The notes under the pieces: model-generated
What the model saw: only the letters and a program-made list of their open reading frames with translations
Told to the model about the DNA's origin: nothing
Databases searched by the model: none
Assembly (NCBI GenBank): GCA_964035775.1
Contig: OZ038312.1
Coordinates: 31,745,855-31,809,854, forward strand
Length of the DNA stretch: 64,000 bases
Direction: 5' to 3'
Source: Osedax frankpressi
Taxonomy: Eukaryota > Annelida > Polychaeta > Sabellida > Siboglinidae
In this document: piece by piece, positions 13,340 to 27,234 of the stretch
Numbering within the stretch: position 1 is the first letter of the stretch
Layout of the letters: each line of letters starts with the position of its first letter
Position numbers and translations under genes: made by a program

Positions 13340-16300
13340 GTTAAGTCTTCACTATATTATTGTTAATTCTTCACATTATTGTTAAGTTTTCACTATATTA
13401 TTGTTAGGTTTTCACTATATTATTGTTAGGTTTTCACTATATTATTGTTAAGTCTTCACTATATTATTGTTGTCTTCACTATATTATTGTTAAGTTATCA
13501 TTATATTAATGTTAAGTTTTCACTATATTATTGTTAAGTCTTCACTATATTATTGTTAAGTTTTCACTATATTATTGTTAAGTTTTCACTATATTATTGT
13601 TAAGTTTTCAATATATTATTGTTAAGTTATCACTATATTATTGTTAAGTTTTCACTATATTATTGTTAAGTTTTCACTATATTATTGTTAAATTTTCATT
13701 CTATTATTGTTAAGTTTTCACTATATTATTGTTAAGTTTTAACTATATTATTGTTAAGTTTTCACTATATTATTGTTAAGTTTTCACTATATTATTGTTA
13801 AGTTTTCACTATATTATTGTTAAGTTTTCACTATATTATTGTTAAGTTATCACTATATTATTGTTAAGTCTTCACTATATTATTGTTAAGTTTTCACTAT
13901 ATTATTGTTAAGTCTTCACTATATTATTGTTAAGTTTTCACTATATTATTGTTAAGTCTTCACTATATTATTGTTAAGTCTTCACTATATTATTGTTAAG
14001 TTTTCACTATATTATTGTTAAGTTTTCACTATATTATTGTTAAGTTATCACTATATTATTGTTAAGTCTTCACTATATTATTGTTAAGTTTTCACTATAT
14101 TATTGTTAAGTTTTAACTATATTATTGTTAAGTCTTCACTATATTATTGTTAAGTCTTCACTATATTATTGTTAAGTTTTCACTATATTATTGTTAAGTT
14201 TTCACTATATTATTGTTAAGTTTTCACTATATTATTGTTAAGTCTTCACTATATTATTGTTAAGTCTTCACTATATTATTGTTAAGTTTTCACTATATTA
14301 TTGTTAAGTTTTCACTATATTATTGTTAAGTCTTCACTATATTATTGTTAAGTTTTCACTATATTATTGTTAAGTTTTCACTATATTATTATTGTCTTAA
14401 CTATATTATTGTTAAGTTTTCACTATATTATTGTTAAGTTTTCATTCTATTATTGTTAAGTTTTCACTATATTATTGTTAAGTTTTCACTATATTATTGT
14501 TAAGTTTTCACTATATTATTGTTAAGTTTTCACTATATTATTGTTAAGTTTTCACTATAATATTGTTAAGTTTTCACTATATTATTGTTAAGTTTTCACT
14601 ATAATATTGTTAAGTCTTCACTATATTATTGTTAAGTTTTCACTATATTATTGTTAAGTTTTCACTATATTATTGTTAGGTTTTCACTATATTATTGTTA
14701 GGTTTTCACTATATTATTGTTGAGTTTTCACTATATTATTGTTAAGTCTTCACTATATTATTGTTAAGTCTTCACTATATTATTGTTGTCTTCACTATAT
14801 TATTGTTAAGTCTTCACTATATTATTGTTAAGTTTTAACTATATTATTGTTAAGTCTTCACTATATTATTGTTAAGTTTTCACTATATTATTGTTAATTC
14901 TTCACTATATTATTGTTAAGTTTTCACTATATTATTGTTAAGTTATCATTATATTATTGTTAAGTTTTTACTATATTATTGTTAAGTCTTCACTATATTA
15001 TTGTTAAGTTTTCACTATATTATTGTTAAGTCTTCACTATATTATTGTTAAGTCTTCACTATATTATTGTTAATTCTTCACATTATTGTTAAGTTTTCAC
15101 TATATTATTGTTAGGTTTTCACTATATTATTGTTAGGTTTTCACTATATTATTGTTAAGTCTTCACTATATTATTGTTGTCTTCACTATATTATTGTTAA
15201 GTTATCATTATATTAATGTTAAGTTTTCACCATATTATTGTTAAGTCTTCACTATATTATTGTTAAGTTTTCACTATATTATTGTTAAGTCTTCACTATA
15301 TTATTGTTAAGTCTTCACTATATTATTGTTAAGTCTTCACTATATTATTGTTAAGTTTTCACTATATTATTGTTAAGTTTTCACTATATTATTGTTAAGT
15401 CTTCACTATATTATTGTTAAGTCTTCACTATATTATTGTTAATTCTTCACATTATTGTTAAGTTTTCACTATATTATTGTTAAGTTTTCACTATATTATT
15501 GTTAAGTTTTCACTATATTATTGTTAAGTCTTCACTATATTATTGTTAATTCTTCACATTATTGTTAAGTTTTCACTATATTATTGTTAAGTTTTCACTA
15601 TATTATTGTTAAGTCTTCACTATATTATTGTTAAGTCTTCACTATATTATTGTTAATTCTTCACATTATTGTTAAGTTTTCACTATATTATTGTTAAGTT
15701 TTCACTATATTATTGTTAAGTCTTCACTATATTATTGTTAATTCTTCACATTATTGTTAAGTTTTCACTATATTATTGTTAAGTTTTCACTATATTATTG
15801 TTAAGTCTTCACTATATTATTGTTAAGTCTTCACTATATTATTGTTAATTCTTCACATTATTGTTAAGTTTTCACTATATTATTGTTAAGTCTTCACTAT
15901 ATTATTGTTAAGTTTTCACTATATTATTGTTAAGTTTTCACTATATTATTGTTAAGTTTTCACTATATTATTGTTAAGTTTTCACTATATTATTGTTAAG
16001 TTTTCACTATATTATTGTTAAGTCTTCACTATATTATTGTTAAGTCTTCACTATATTATTGTTAAGTTTTCACTATATTATTGTTAAGTTTTCACTATAT
16101 TATTGTTAAGTCTTCACTATATTATTGTTAAGTTTTCACTATATTATTGTTAAGTCTTCACTATATTATTGTTAAGTTTTCACTATATTATTGTTAAGTT
16201 TTCACTATATTATTGTTAAGTCTTCACTATATTATTGTTAAGTTTTCACTATATTATTGTTAAGTTTTCACTATATTATTGTTGTCTTAACTATATTATT

Positions 16301-18985
16301 GTTAAGTTTTCACTATATTATTGTTAAGTCTTCACTATATTATTGTTAAGTTTTCACTATATTATTGTTAAGTCTTCACTATATTATTGTTAAGTTTTCA
16401 CTATATTATTGTTAAGTTTTCACTATATTATTGTTAAGTTTTCACTATATTATTGTTAAGTTTTCACTATATTATTGTTAAGTTATCACTATATTATTGT
16501 TAAGTTTTCACTATATTATTGTTGAGTTTTCATTATATTATTGTTAAGTCTTCACTATATTATTGTTAAGTCTTCACTATATTATTGTTAAGTCTTCACT
16601 ATATTATTGTTAAGTTTTCACTATATTATTGTTAAGTTTTCACTATATTATTGTTGTCTTAACTATATTATTGTTAAGTTTTCACTATATTATTGTTAAG
16701 TCTTCACTATATTATTGTTAAGTTTTCACTATATTATTGTTAAGTCTTCACTATATTATTGTTAAGTTTTCACTATATTATTGTTAAGTCTTCACTATAT
16801 TATTGTTAAGTCTTCACTATATTATTGTTAAGTTATCACTATATTATTGTTAAGTCTTCACTATATTATTGTTAAGTTTTCACTATATTATTGTTAAGTC
16901 TTCACTATATTATTGTTAAGTTTTCACTATATTATTGTTAAGTCTTCACTATATTATTGTTAAGTTATCACTATATTATTGTTAAGTCTTCACTATATTA
17001 TTGTTAAGTTTTCACTATATTATTGTTAAGTCTTCACTATATTATTGTTAAGTCTTCACTATATTATTGTTAAGTTATCACTATATTATTGTTAAGTCTT
17101 CACTATATTATTGTTAAGTTTTCACTATATTATTGTTAAGTCTTCACTATATTATTGTTAAGTTTTCACTATATTATTGTTAAGTTTTCACTATATTATT
17201 GTTAAGTTTTCACTATATTATTGTTAAGTTTTCACTATATTATTGTTAAGTCTTCACTATATTATTGTTAAGTTTTCACTATATTATTGTTAAGTTTTCA
17301 CTATATTATTGTTGTCTTCACTATATTATTGTTAAGTCTTCACTATATTATTGTTAAGTCTTCACTATATTATTGTTAAGTTTTCACTATATTATTGTTA
17401 AGTTTTCACTATATTATTGTTAAGTTATCACTATATTATTGTTAAGTCTTCACTATATTATTGTTAAGTTTTCACTATATTATTGTTAAGTTTTAACTAT
17501 ATTATTGTTAAGTCTTCACTATATTATTGTTAAGTCTTCACTATATTATTGTTAAGTTTTCACTATATTATTGTTAAGTTTTCACTATATTATTGTTAAG
17601 TTTTCACTATATTATTGTTAAGTCTTCACTATATTATTGTTAAGTTTACACTATATTATTGTTAAGTTATCACTATATTATTGTTAAGTCTTCACTATAT
17701 TATTGTTAAGTTTTCACTATAATATTGTTAAATTTTCACTATATTATTGTTAAGTCTTCACTATATTATTGTTAAGTTTTCACTATATTATTGTTAAGTT
17801 TTCACTATATTATTGTTAAGTCTTCACTATATTATTGTTAAGTTTTCACTATATTATTGTTAAGTTTTCACTATATTATTGTTGTCTTAACTTTATTATT
17901 GTTAAGTTTTCACTATATTATTGTTAAGTTTTCATTCTATTATTGTTAAGTTTTCACTATATTATTGTTAAGTTTTCACTATATTATTGTTAAGTTTTCA
18001 CTATATTATTGTTAAGTTTTCACTATATTATTGTTAAGTCTTCACTATATTATTGTTAAGTCTTTACTATATTATTGTTAAGTCTTCACTATATTATTGT
18101 TAAGTTTTCACTATATTATTGTTAAGTTTTCACTATAATATTGTTAAGTTTTCACTATATTATTGTTAAGTTTTCACTATAATATTGTTAAGTTTTCACT
18201 ATATTATTGTTAAGTTTTCACTATATTATTGTTAATTCTTCACTATATTATTGTTAAGTTTTCACTATATTATTGTTAAGTTATCATTATATTATTGTTA
18301 AGTTTTAACTATATTATTGTTAAGTCTTCACTATATTATTGTTAAGTTTTCACTATATTATTGTTAATTCTTCACTATATTATTGTTAAGTTTTCACTAT
18401 ATTATTGTTAAGTTATCATTATATTATTGTTAAGTTTTTACTATATTATTGTTAAATCTTCACTATATTATTGTTAAGTTTTCACTATATTATTGTTAAG
18501 TTTTCACTATATTATTGTTAAGTCTTCACTATATTATTGTTAAGTCTTCACTATATTATTGTTAATTCTTCACATTATTGTTAAGTTTTCACTATATTAT
18601 TGTTAGGTTTTCACTATATTATTGTTAGGTTTTCACTATATTATTGATAAGTCTTCACTATATTATTGTTGTCTTCACTATATTATTGTTAAGTTATCAT
18701 TATATTAATGTTAAGTTTTCACTATATTATTGTTAAGTCTTCACTATATTATTGTTAAGTTTTCACTATATTATTGTTAAGTCTTCACTATATTATTGTT
18801 AAGTCTTCACTATATTATTGTTAAGTCTTCACTATATTATTGTTAAGTTTTCACTATATTATTGTTAAGTTTTCACTATATTATTGTTAAGTCTTCACTA
18901 TATTATTGTTAAGTCTTCACTATATTATTGTTAATTCTTCACATTATTGTTAAGTTTTCACTATATTATTGTTAAGTTTTCACTA
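13340..18985 (+). repeat. Higher-order repeat, offset about 3.4-3.6 kb, with a third partial copy
   Basis: The segment from about 13990 to 15490 is repeated at about 17370-18985. Paired markers are TTATCAC (14043 and 17423), TTTTAACTAT (14111 and 17491), the 20-bp unit followed by TTAAC (14391 and 17881), paired CTATAATA units (14553/14597 and 18131/18175), and TTATATTAATG (15208 and 18700). The 19-bp TTAATTC unit matches too (15441 and 18933). The offset moves between 3380 and 3578 through gain or loss of whole units. The TTATATTAATG block with two TTAGG units before it also occurs at 13501, which is 1707 bp upstream. The copies are mosaic: the TTAGG, TTAGG, TTGAG cluster at 14679-14722 has no partner at the matching place. 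Confidence 0.75.
15441..15960 (+). repeat. Cluster of 107-bp (one 85-bp) repeats marked by the 19-bp unit
   Basis: The 19-bp unit, TTAATTC followed by TTCACATTATTG (3 bp lost), occurs five times here at about 15441, 15548, 15655, 15740 and 15847. Spacings are 107, 107, 85 and 107 bp, that is, one 19-bp unit plus four (once three) 22-bp units. The shortened unit nearly always follows TTAATTC, so the two changes are inherited together. Confidence 0.8.
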
Positions 18986-21754
18986 TATTATTGTTAAGTT
19001 TTCACTATATTATTGTTAAGTCTTCACTATATTATTGTTAAGTTTTCACTATATTATTGTTAAGTTTTCACTATATTATTGTTAAGTTTTCACTATATTA
19101 TTGTTAAGTTTTCACTATATTATTGTTAATTCTTCACTATATTATTGTTAAGTTTTCACTATATTATTGTTAAGTTTTCTCTATATTATTGTTAAGTTTT
19201 CATTCTATTATTGTTAAGTTTTCACTATATTATTGTTAAGTTTTCACTATATTATTGTTAAGTTATCACTATATTATTGTTAAGTTTTCACTATATTATT
19301 GTTAAGTTTTCACTATATTATTGTTAAGTTTTCACTATATTATTGTTAAGTTTTCACTATATTATTGTTTAGTTTTCACTATATTATTGTTGTCTTCACT
19401 ATATTATTGTTAAGTTTTCACTATATTATTGTTAAGTCTTCACTATATTATTGTTAAGTTTTTACTATATTATTGTTAAGTTTTCACTATATTATTGTTA
19501 AGTCTTCACTATATTATTGTTAAGTCTTCATTATATTATTGTTAATTCTTCACATTATTGTTAAGTTTTCACTATATTATTGTTAAGTTTTCACTATATT
19601 ATTGTTAAGTTTTCACTATATTATTGTTAAGTCTTCACTATATTATTGTTAAGTTTTCACTATATTATTGTTAAGTTTTCATTCTATTATTGTTAAGTTT
19701 TCACTATATTATTGTTAATTCTTCACTATATTATTGTTAAGTCTTCACTATATTATTGTTAAGTTTTCTCTATATTATTGTTAAGTTTTCATTCTATTAT
19801 TGTTAAGTTTTCACTATATTATTATTATGTTTTCACTATATTATTGTTAAGTTATCACTATATTATTGTTAAGTTTTCACTATATTATTGTTAAGTTTTC
19901 ATTATATTATTGTTAAGTTTTCACTATATTATTGTTAAGTCTTCACTATATTATTGTTAAGTCTTCACTATATTATTGTTAATTCTTCACTATATTATTG
20001 TTAAGTCTTCACTATATTATTGTTAAGTTTTCACTATATTATTGTTAAGTTTTCACTATATTATTGTTAAGTCTTCACTATATTATTGTTAAGTCTTCAC
20101 TATATTATTGTTAAGTTTTCACTATATTATTGTTAAGTCTTCACTATATTATTGTTAAGTCTTCACTATATTATTGTTAATTCTTCACTATATTATTGTT
20201 AAGTCTTCACTATATTATTGTTAAGTTTTCACTATATTATTATTAAGTCTTCACTATATTATTGTTAAGTTTTCACTATATTATTGTTAAGTCTTCACTA
20301 TATTATTGTTAAGTTTTCACTATATTATTGTTAAGTCTTCACTATATTATTGTTAAGTCTTCACTATATTATTGTTAAGTCTTCACTATATTATTGTTAA
20401 GTTTTCACTATATTATTGTTAAGTTTTCACTATATTATTGTTAAGTCTTCACTATATTATTGTTAAGTCTTCACTATATTATTGTTAAGTTTTCACTATA
20501 TTATTGTTAAGTTTTCACTATATTATTGTTAAGTCTTCACTATATTATTGTTAAGTTTTCACTATATTATTGTTAAGTCTTCACTATATTATTGTTAATT
20601 CTTCACTATATTATTGTTAAGTCTTCACTATATTATTGTTAAGTCTTCACTATATTATTGTTAATTCTTCACTATATTATTGTTAAGTCTTCACTATATT
20701 ATTGTTAAGTCTTCACTATATTATTGTTAAGTTTTCACTATATTATTGTTAAGTCTTCACTATATTATTGTTAAGTCTTCACTATATTATTGTTAAGTCT
20801 TCACTATATTATTGTTAAGTCTTCACTATATTATTGTTAAGTCTTCACTATATTATTGTTAAGTCTTCACTATATTATTGTTAAGTCTTCACTATATTAT
20901 TGTTAATTCTTCACTATATTATTGTTAAGTCTTCACTATATTATTGTTAAGTTTTCACTATATTATTGTTAAGTCTTCACTATATTATTGTTAAGTCTTC
21001 ACTATATTATTGTTAAGTCTTTACTATATTATTGTTAAGTCTTCACTATATTATTGTTAAGTCATCACTATATTATTGTTAAGTCTTCACTATATTATTG
21101 TTAAGTCTTCACTATATTATTGTTAAGTTTTCACTATATTATTGTTAAGTCTTCACTATATTATTGTTAAGTCTTCACTATATTATTGTTAAGTCTTCAC
21201 TATATTATTGTTAAGTTTTCACTATATTATTGTTAAGTCTTCACTATATTATTGTTAAGTCTTCACTATATTATTGTTAAGTCATCACTATATTATTGTT
21301 AAGTTTTCACTATATTATTGTTGTCTTCACTATATTATTGTTAAGTTTTCACTATATTATTGTTAAGTCTTCACTATATTATTGTTAAGTTTTCTCTATA
21401 TTATTGTTAAGTTTTCACTATATTATTGTTAAGTCTTCACTATATTATTGTTAAGTCTTCACTATATTATTGTTAAGTCTTCACTATATTATTGTTAAGT
21501 TTTCACTATATTATTGTTAAGTCTTCACTATATTATTGTTAAGTCTTCACTATATTATTGTTAATTCTTCACATTATTGTTAAGTTTTCACTATATTATT
21601 GTTAAGTTTTCACTATATTATTGTTAAGTTTTCACTATATTATTGTTAAGTTTTCACTATATTATTGTTAAGTCTTCACTATATTATTGTTGTCTTCACT
21701 ATGTTATTGTTAAGTCTTCACTATATTATTGTTAAGTGTTCACTATATTATTGT

Positions 21755-22322
21755 TAATTCTTCACTATATTATTGTTAAGTCTTCACTATATTATTGTTA
21801 AGTTTTCTCTATATTATTGTTAAGTCTTCACTATATTATTGTTAAGTCTTCACTATATTATTGTTGTCTTCACTATATTATTGTTAAGTTTTCACTATAT
21901 TATTGTTAAGTTTTTACTATATTATTGTTAAGTCTTCACTATATTATTGTTAAGTTTTCACTATATTATTGTTAAGTCTTCACTATATTATTGTTAAGTT
22001 TTCACTATATTATTGTTAAGTTTTCATTCTATTATTGTTAAGTTTTCACTATATTATTGTTAATTCTTCACTATATTATTGTTAAGTCTTCACTATATTA
22101 TTGTTAAGTTTTCTCTATATTATTGTTAAGTCTTCACTATATTATTGTTAAGTCTTCACTATATTATTGTTGTCTTCACTATATTATTGTTAAGTTTTCA
22201 CTATATTATTGTTAAGTTTTTACTATATTATTGTTAAGTCTTCACTATATTATTGTTAAGTTTTCACTATATTATTGTTAAGTTTTCATTCTATTATTGT
22301 TAAGTTTTCACTATATTATTGT
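21755..22322 (+). repeat. Tandem duplication, 306-bp period
   Basis: Copy 1 starts at 21755 and copy 2 at 22061, both with TTAATTC. Each then carries TTCTCTATAT (21805 and 22111), a 20-bp unit, a TTTTTACTAT unit and a TTCATTC unit in the same order. Copy 2 is about two 22-bp units shorter near its end. The 306 bp equal thirteen 22-bp units and one 20-bp unit. Confidence 0.8.
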
Positions 22323-23734
22323 TAAGTTTTCACTATATTATTGTTGTCTTCACTATATTATTGTTAAGTCTTCACTATATTATTGTTAAGTCTTCACTAT
22401 ATTATTATTAAGTCTTCACTATATTATTGTTAAGTTTTCACTATATTATTGTTAAGTTTTTACTATATTATTGTTAAGTCTTCACTATATTATTGTTAAG
22501 TTTTCACTATATTATTGTTAAGTTTTCACTATATTATTGTTAAGTTTTCACTATATTATTATTAAATTTTCATTCTATTATTGTTAATTTTTCACTATAT
22601 TATTGTTGTCTTCACTATATTATTGTTAAGTCTTCACTATATTATTGTTAAGTCTTCATTATATTATTGTTAAGTCTTCACTATATTATTGTTAAGTCTT
22701 CACTATATTATTGTTAAGTCTTCACTATATTATTGTTAAGTTTTCACTATATTATTGTTAAGTTTTCACTATATTATTGTTAAGTTTTCACTATATTATT
22801 GTTAAGTTTTCACTATATTATTATTAAATTTTCATTCTATTATTGTTAAGTTTTCACTATATTATTGTTAAGTTTTAACTATATTATTGTTAAGTTTTCA
22901 CTATATTATTGTTAAGTTTTCACTATATTATTGTTAAGTTTTCACTATATTATTGTTAAGTTTTCACTATATTATTGTTAAGTCTTCACTATATTATTGT
23001 TAAGTTTTCACTATATTATTGTTAAGTTTTCACTATATTATTGTTAATTCTTCAATATATTATTGTTAAGTCTTCACTATATTATTGTTAAGTTTTCACT
23101 ATATTATTGTTAAGTCTTCACTATATTATTGTTAAGTTTTCACTATATTATTGTTAAGTCTTCACTATATTATTGTTAAGTCTTCACTATATTATTGTTA
23201 AGTTTTCACTATATTATTGTTAAGTTTTCACTATATTATTGTTAAGTCTTCACTATATTATTGTTAAGTTTTCACTATATTATTGTTAAGTTTTCACTAT
23301 ATTATTGTTAAGTCTTCACTATATTATTGTTAAATCTTCACTATATTATTGTTAAGTTTTCACTATATTATTGTTAAGTTTTCACTATATTATTGTTAAG
23401 TTTTCACTATATTATTGTTAAGTTTTCACTATAATATTGTTAAGTCTTCACTATATTATTGTTAAGTTTTCACTATATTATTGTTAAGTTTTCACTATAT
23501 TATTGTTAAGTCTTCACTATATTATTGTTAAATCTTCACTATATTATTGTTAAGTTTTCACTATATTATTGTTAAGTTTTCACTATATTATTGTTAAGTT
23601 TTCACTATATTATTGTTAAGTCTTCACTATATTATTGTTAAGTCTTAACTATATTATTGTTAAGTTTTCACTATATTATTGTTAAGTTTTCACTATATTA
23701 TTGTTAAGTTTTCACTATATTATTGTTAAGTCTT

Positions 23735-24735
23735 CACTATATTATTGTTAAGTCTTCACTATATTATTGTTAAGTTTTCACTATAATATTGTTAAGTTTT
23801 CACTATATTATTGTTAAGTCTTCACTATATTATTGTTAAGTTTTCACTATATTATTGTTAAGTTTTCACTATATTATTGTTAAGTCTTCACTATATTATT
23901 GTTAAGTTTTCACTATATTATTGTTAAGTTTTCACTATATTATTGTTGTCTTAACTATATTATTGTTAAGTTTTCACTATATTATTGTTAAGTTTTCATT
24001 CTATTATTGTTAAGTTTTCACTATATTATTGTTAAGTTTTCACTATATTATTGTTAAGTTTTCACTATATTATTGTTAAGTTTTCACTATATTATTGTTA
24101 AGTTTTCACTATATTATTGTTAAGTTTTCACTATATTATTGTTAAGTTTTCACTATAATATTGTTAAGTTTTCACTATATTATTGTTAAGTTTTCACTAT
24201 ATTATTGTTAAGTCTTCACTATATTATTGTTAAGTTTTCACTATATTATTGTTAATTTTTCACTATATTATTGTTAGGTTTTCACTATATTATTGTTAGG
24301 TTTTCACTATATTATTGTTGAGTTTTCACTATATTATTGTTAAGTTATCATTATATTATTGTTAAGTTTTCACTATATTATTGTTAAGTCTTCACTATAT
24401 TATTGTTAAGTTATCACTATATTATTGTTAAGTCTTCACTATATTATTGTTAAGTTTTCACTATAATATTGTTAAGTTTTCACTATATTATTGTTAAGTC
24501 TTCACTATATTATTGTTAAGTTTTCACTATATTATTGTTAAGTTTTCACTATATTATTGTTAAGTCTTCACTATATTATTGTTAAGTTTTCACTATATTA
24601 TTGTTAAGTTTTCACTATATTATTGTTGTCTTAACTATATTATTGTTAAGTTTTCACTATATTATTGTTAAGTTTTCATTCTATTATTGTTAAGTTTTCA
24701 CTATATTATTGTTAAGTTTTCACTATATTATTGTT
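23735..24735 (+). repeat. Direct duplication, two 320-bp segments 680 bp apart
   Basis: Segments 23735-24055 and 24415-24735 match at offset 680 at every marker checked. Markers include CTATAATATT (23781 and 24461), the 20-bp unit with TTAACTA (23951 and 24631) and the TTCATTC unit after it. The sequence between them holds the TTAGG, TTAGG, TTGAG and TTATCATTAT cluster at 24281-24350. Confidence 0.8.
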
Positions 24736-25485
24736 GTCTTAACTATATTATTGTTAAGTTTTCACTATATTATTGTTAAGTTTTCACTATATTATTGTTG
24801 TCTTAACTATATTATTGTTAAGTCTTCACTATATTATTGTTAAGTCTTCACTATATTATTGTTAAGTCTTCACTATATTATTGTTAAGTTTTCACTATAT
24901 TATTGTTAAGTCTTCACTATATTATTGTTAAGTTTTCACTATATTATTGTTAAGTCTTCACTATATTATTGTTAAGTTTTCACTATATTATTGTTGTCTT
25001 CACTATATTATTGTTAAGTCTTCACTATATTATTGTTAAGTTTTCACTATATTATTGTTAAGTCTTCACTATATTATTGTTAAGTTTTCACTATATTATT
25101 GTTGTCTTAACTATATTATTGTTAAGTCTTCACTATATTATTGTTAAGTCTTCACTATATTATTGTTAAGTCTTCACTATATTATTGTTAAGTCTTCACT
25201 ATATTATTGTTAAGTCTTCACTATATTATTGTTAAGTCTTCACTATATTATTGTTAAGTCTTCACTATATTATTGTTAAGTTTTCACTATATTATTGTTA
25301 AGTTATCACTATATTATTGTTAAGTTTTCACTATATTATTGTTAAGTCTTCACTATATTATTGTAAAGTTTTCACTATATTATTGTTAAGTCTTCACTAT
25401 ATTATTGTTAAGTCTTCACTATATTATTGTTAAGTCTTCACTATATTATTGTTAAGTTTTCTCTATATTATTGTTAAGTTTTCAC

Positions 25486-25505
25486 TATATTATTTAGCAG
25501 TTCAC
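25486..25505 (+). repeat. Aberrant unit with a TTTAGCAG junction
   Basis: Between two ordinary units the usual TTGTTAAGT is replaced by TTTAGCAG, giving a 20-bp unit. The GCAG tetramer was not seen elsewhere in the window. Other rare units cluster in the next 2.1 kb: TTGTAAAGTTC near 25647, a 23-bp TTAAGTTCTTCAC unit near 25870, and 21-bp TTAGTC units near 26198, 26703 and 27601. It may be an old recombination or repair junction, or a consensus error. Confidence 0.7.
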
Positions 25506-27234
25506 TATATTATTGTTAAGTCTTCACTATATTATTGTTAAGTCTTCACTATATTATTGTTAAGTCTTCACTATATTATTGTTAAGTTTTCACTATATTA
25601 TTGTTAAGTTTTCACTATATTATTGTTAAGTCTTCACTATATTATTGTAAAGTTCTTCACTATATTATTGTTAAGTCTTCACTATATTATTGTTAAGTTT
25701 TCACTATATTATTGTTAAGTCTTCACTATATTATTGTTAAGTTTTCACTATATTATTGTTAAGTCTTCACTATATTATTGTTAAGTCTTCACTATATTAT
25801 TGTTAAGTTTTCACTATATTATTGTTAAGTCTTCACTATATTATTGTTAAGTTTTCACTATATTATTGTTAAGTTCTTCACTATATTATTGTTAAGTCTT
25901 CACTATATTATTGTTAAGTTTTCACTATATTATTGTTAAGTTTTCACTATATTATTGTTAAGTTTTCACTATATTATTGTTAAGTTTTCACTATATTATT
26001 GTTGTCTTCACTATATTATTGTTAAGTTTTCACTATATTATTGTTAAGTTTTCACTATATTATTGTTAAGTCTTCACTATATTATTGTTAAGTCTTCACT
26101 ATATTATTGTTAAGTTTTCACTATATTATTGTTAAGTCTTCACTATATTATTGTTAAGTTTTCACTATATTATTGTTAAGTTTTCACTATATTATTGTTA
26201 GTCTTCACTATATTATTGTTAAGTCTTCACTATATTATTGTTAAGTTTTCACTATATTATTGTTAAGTTTTCACTATATTATTGTTAAGTCTTCACTATA
26301 TTATTGTTAAGTTTTCACTATATTATTGTTAAGTCTTCACTATATTATTGTTAAGTCTTCACTATATTATTGTTAAGTCTTCACTATATTATTGTTAAGT
26401 CTTCACTATATTATTGTTAAGTCTTCACTATATTATTGTTAAGTCTTCACTATATTATTGTTAAGTTTTCACTATATTATTGTTAAGTCTTCACTATATT
26501 ATTGTTAAGTCTTCACTATATTATTGTTAAGTCTTCACTATATTATTGTTAAGTCTTCACTATATTATTGTTAAGTCTTCACTATATTATTGTTAAGTCT
26601 TCACTATATTATTGTTAAGTCTTCACTATATTATTGTTAAGTCTTCACTATATTATTGTTAAGTCTTCACTATATTATTGTTAAGTCTTCACTATATTAT
26701 TGTTAGTCTTCACTATATTATTGTTAAGTCTTCACTATATTATTGTTAAGTCTTCACTATATTATTGTTAATTCTTCACTATATTATTGTTAAGTCTTCA
26801 CTATATTATTGTTAAGTTTTCACTATATTATTGTTAAGTCTTCACTATATTATTGTTAAGTTTCACTATATTATTGTTAAGTTTTCACTATATTATTGTT
26901 AAGTCTTCACTATATTATTGTTAAGTCTTCACTATATTATTGTTAAGTCTTCACTATATTATTGTTAAGTCTTCACTATATTATTGTTAAGTCTTCACTA
27001 TATTATTGTTAAGTCTTCACTATATTATTGTTAAGTCTTCACTATATTATTGTTAAGTTTTCACTATATTATTGTTAAGTCTTCACTATATTATTGTTAA
27101 GTCTTCACTATATTATTGTTAAGTTTTCACTATATTATTGTTAAGTTTTCACTATATTATTGTTAAGTTATCACTATATTATTGTTAAGTTTTCACTATA
27201 TTATTGTTAAGTCTTCACTATATTATTGTTAAGT

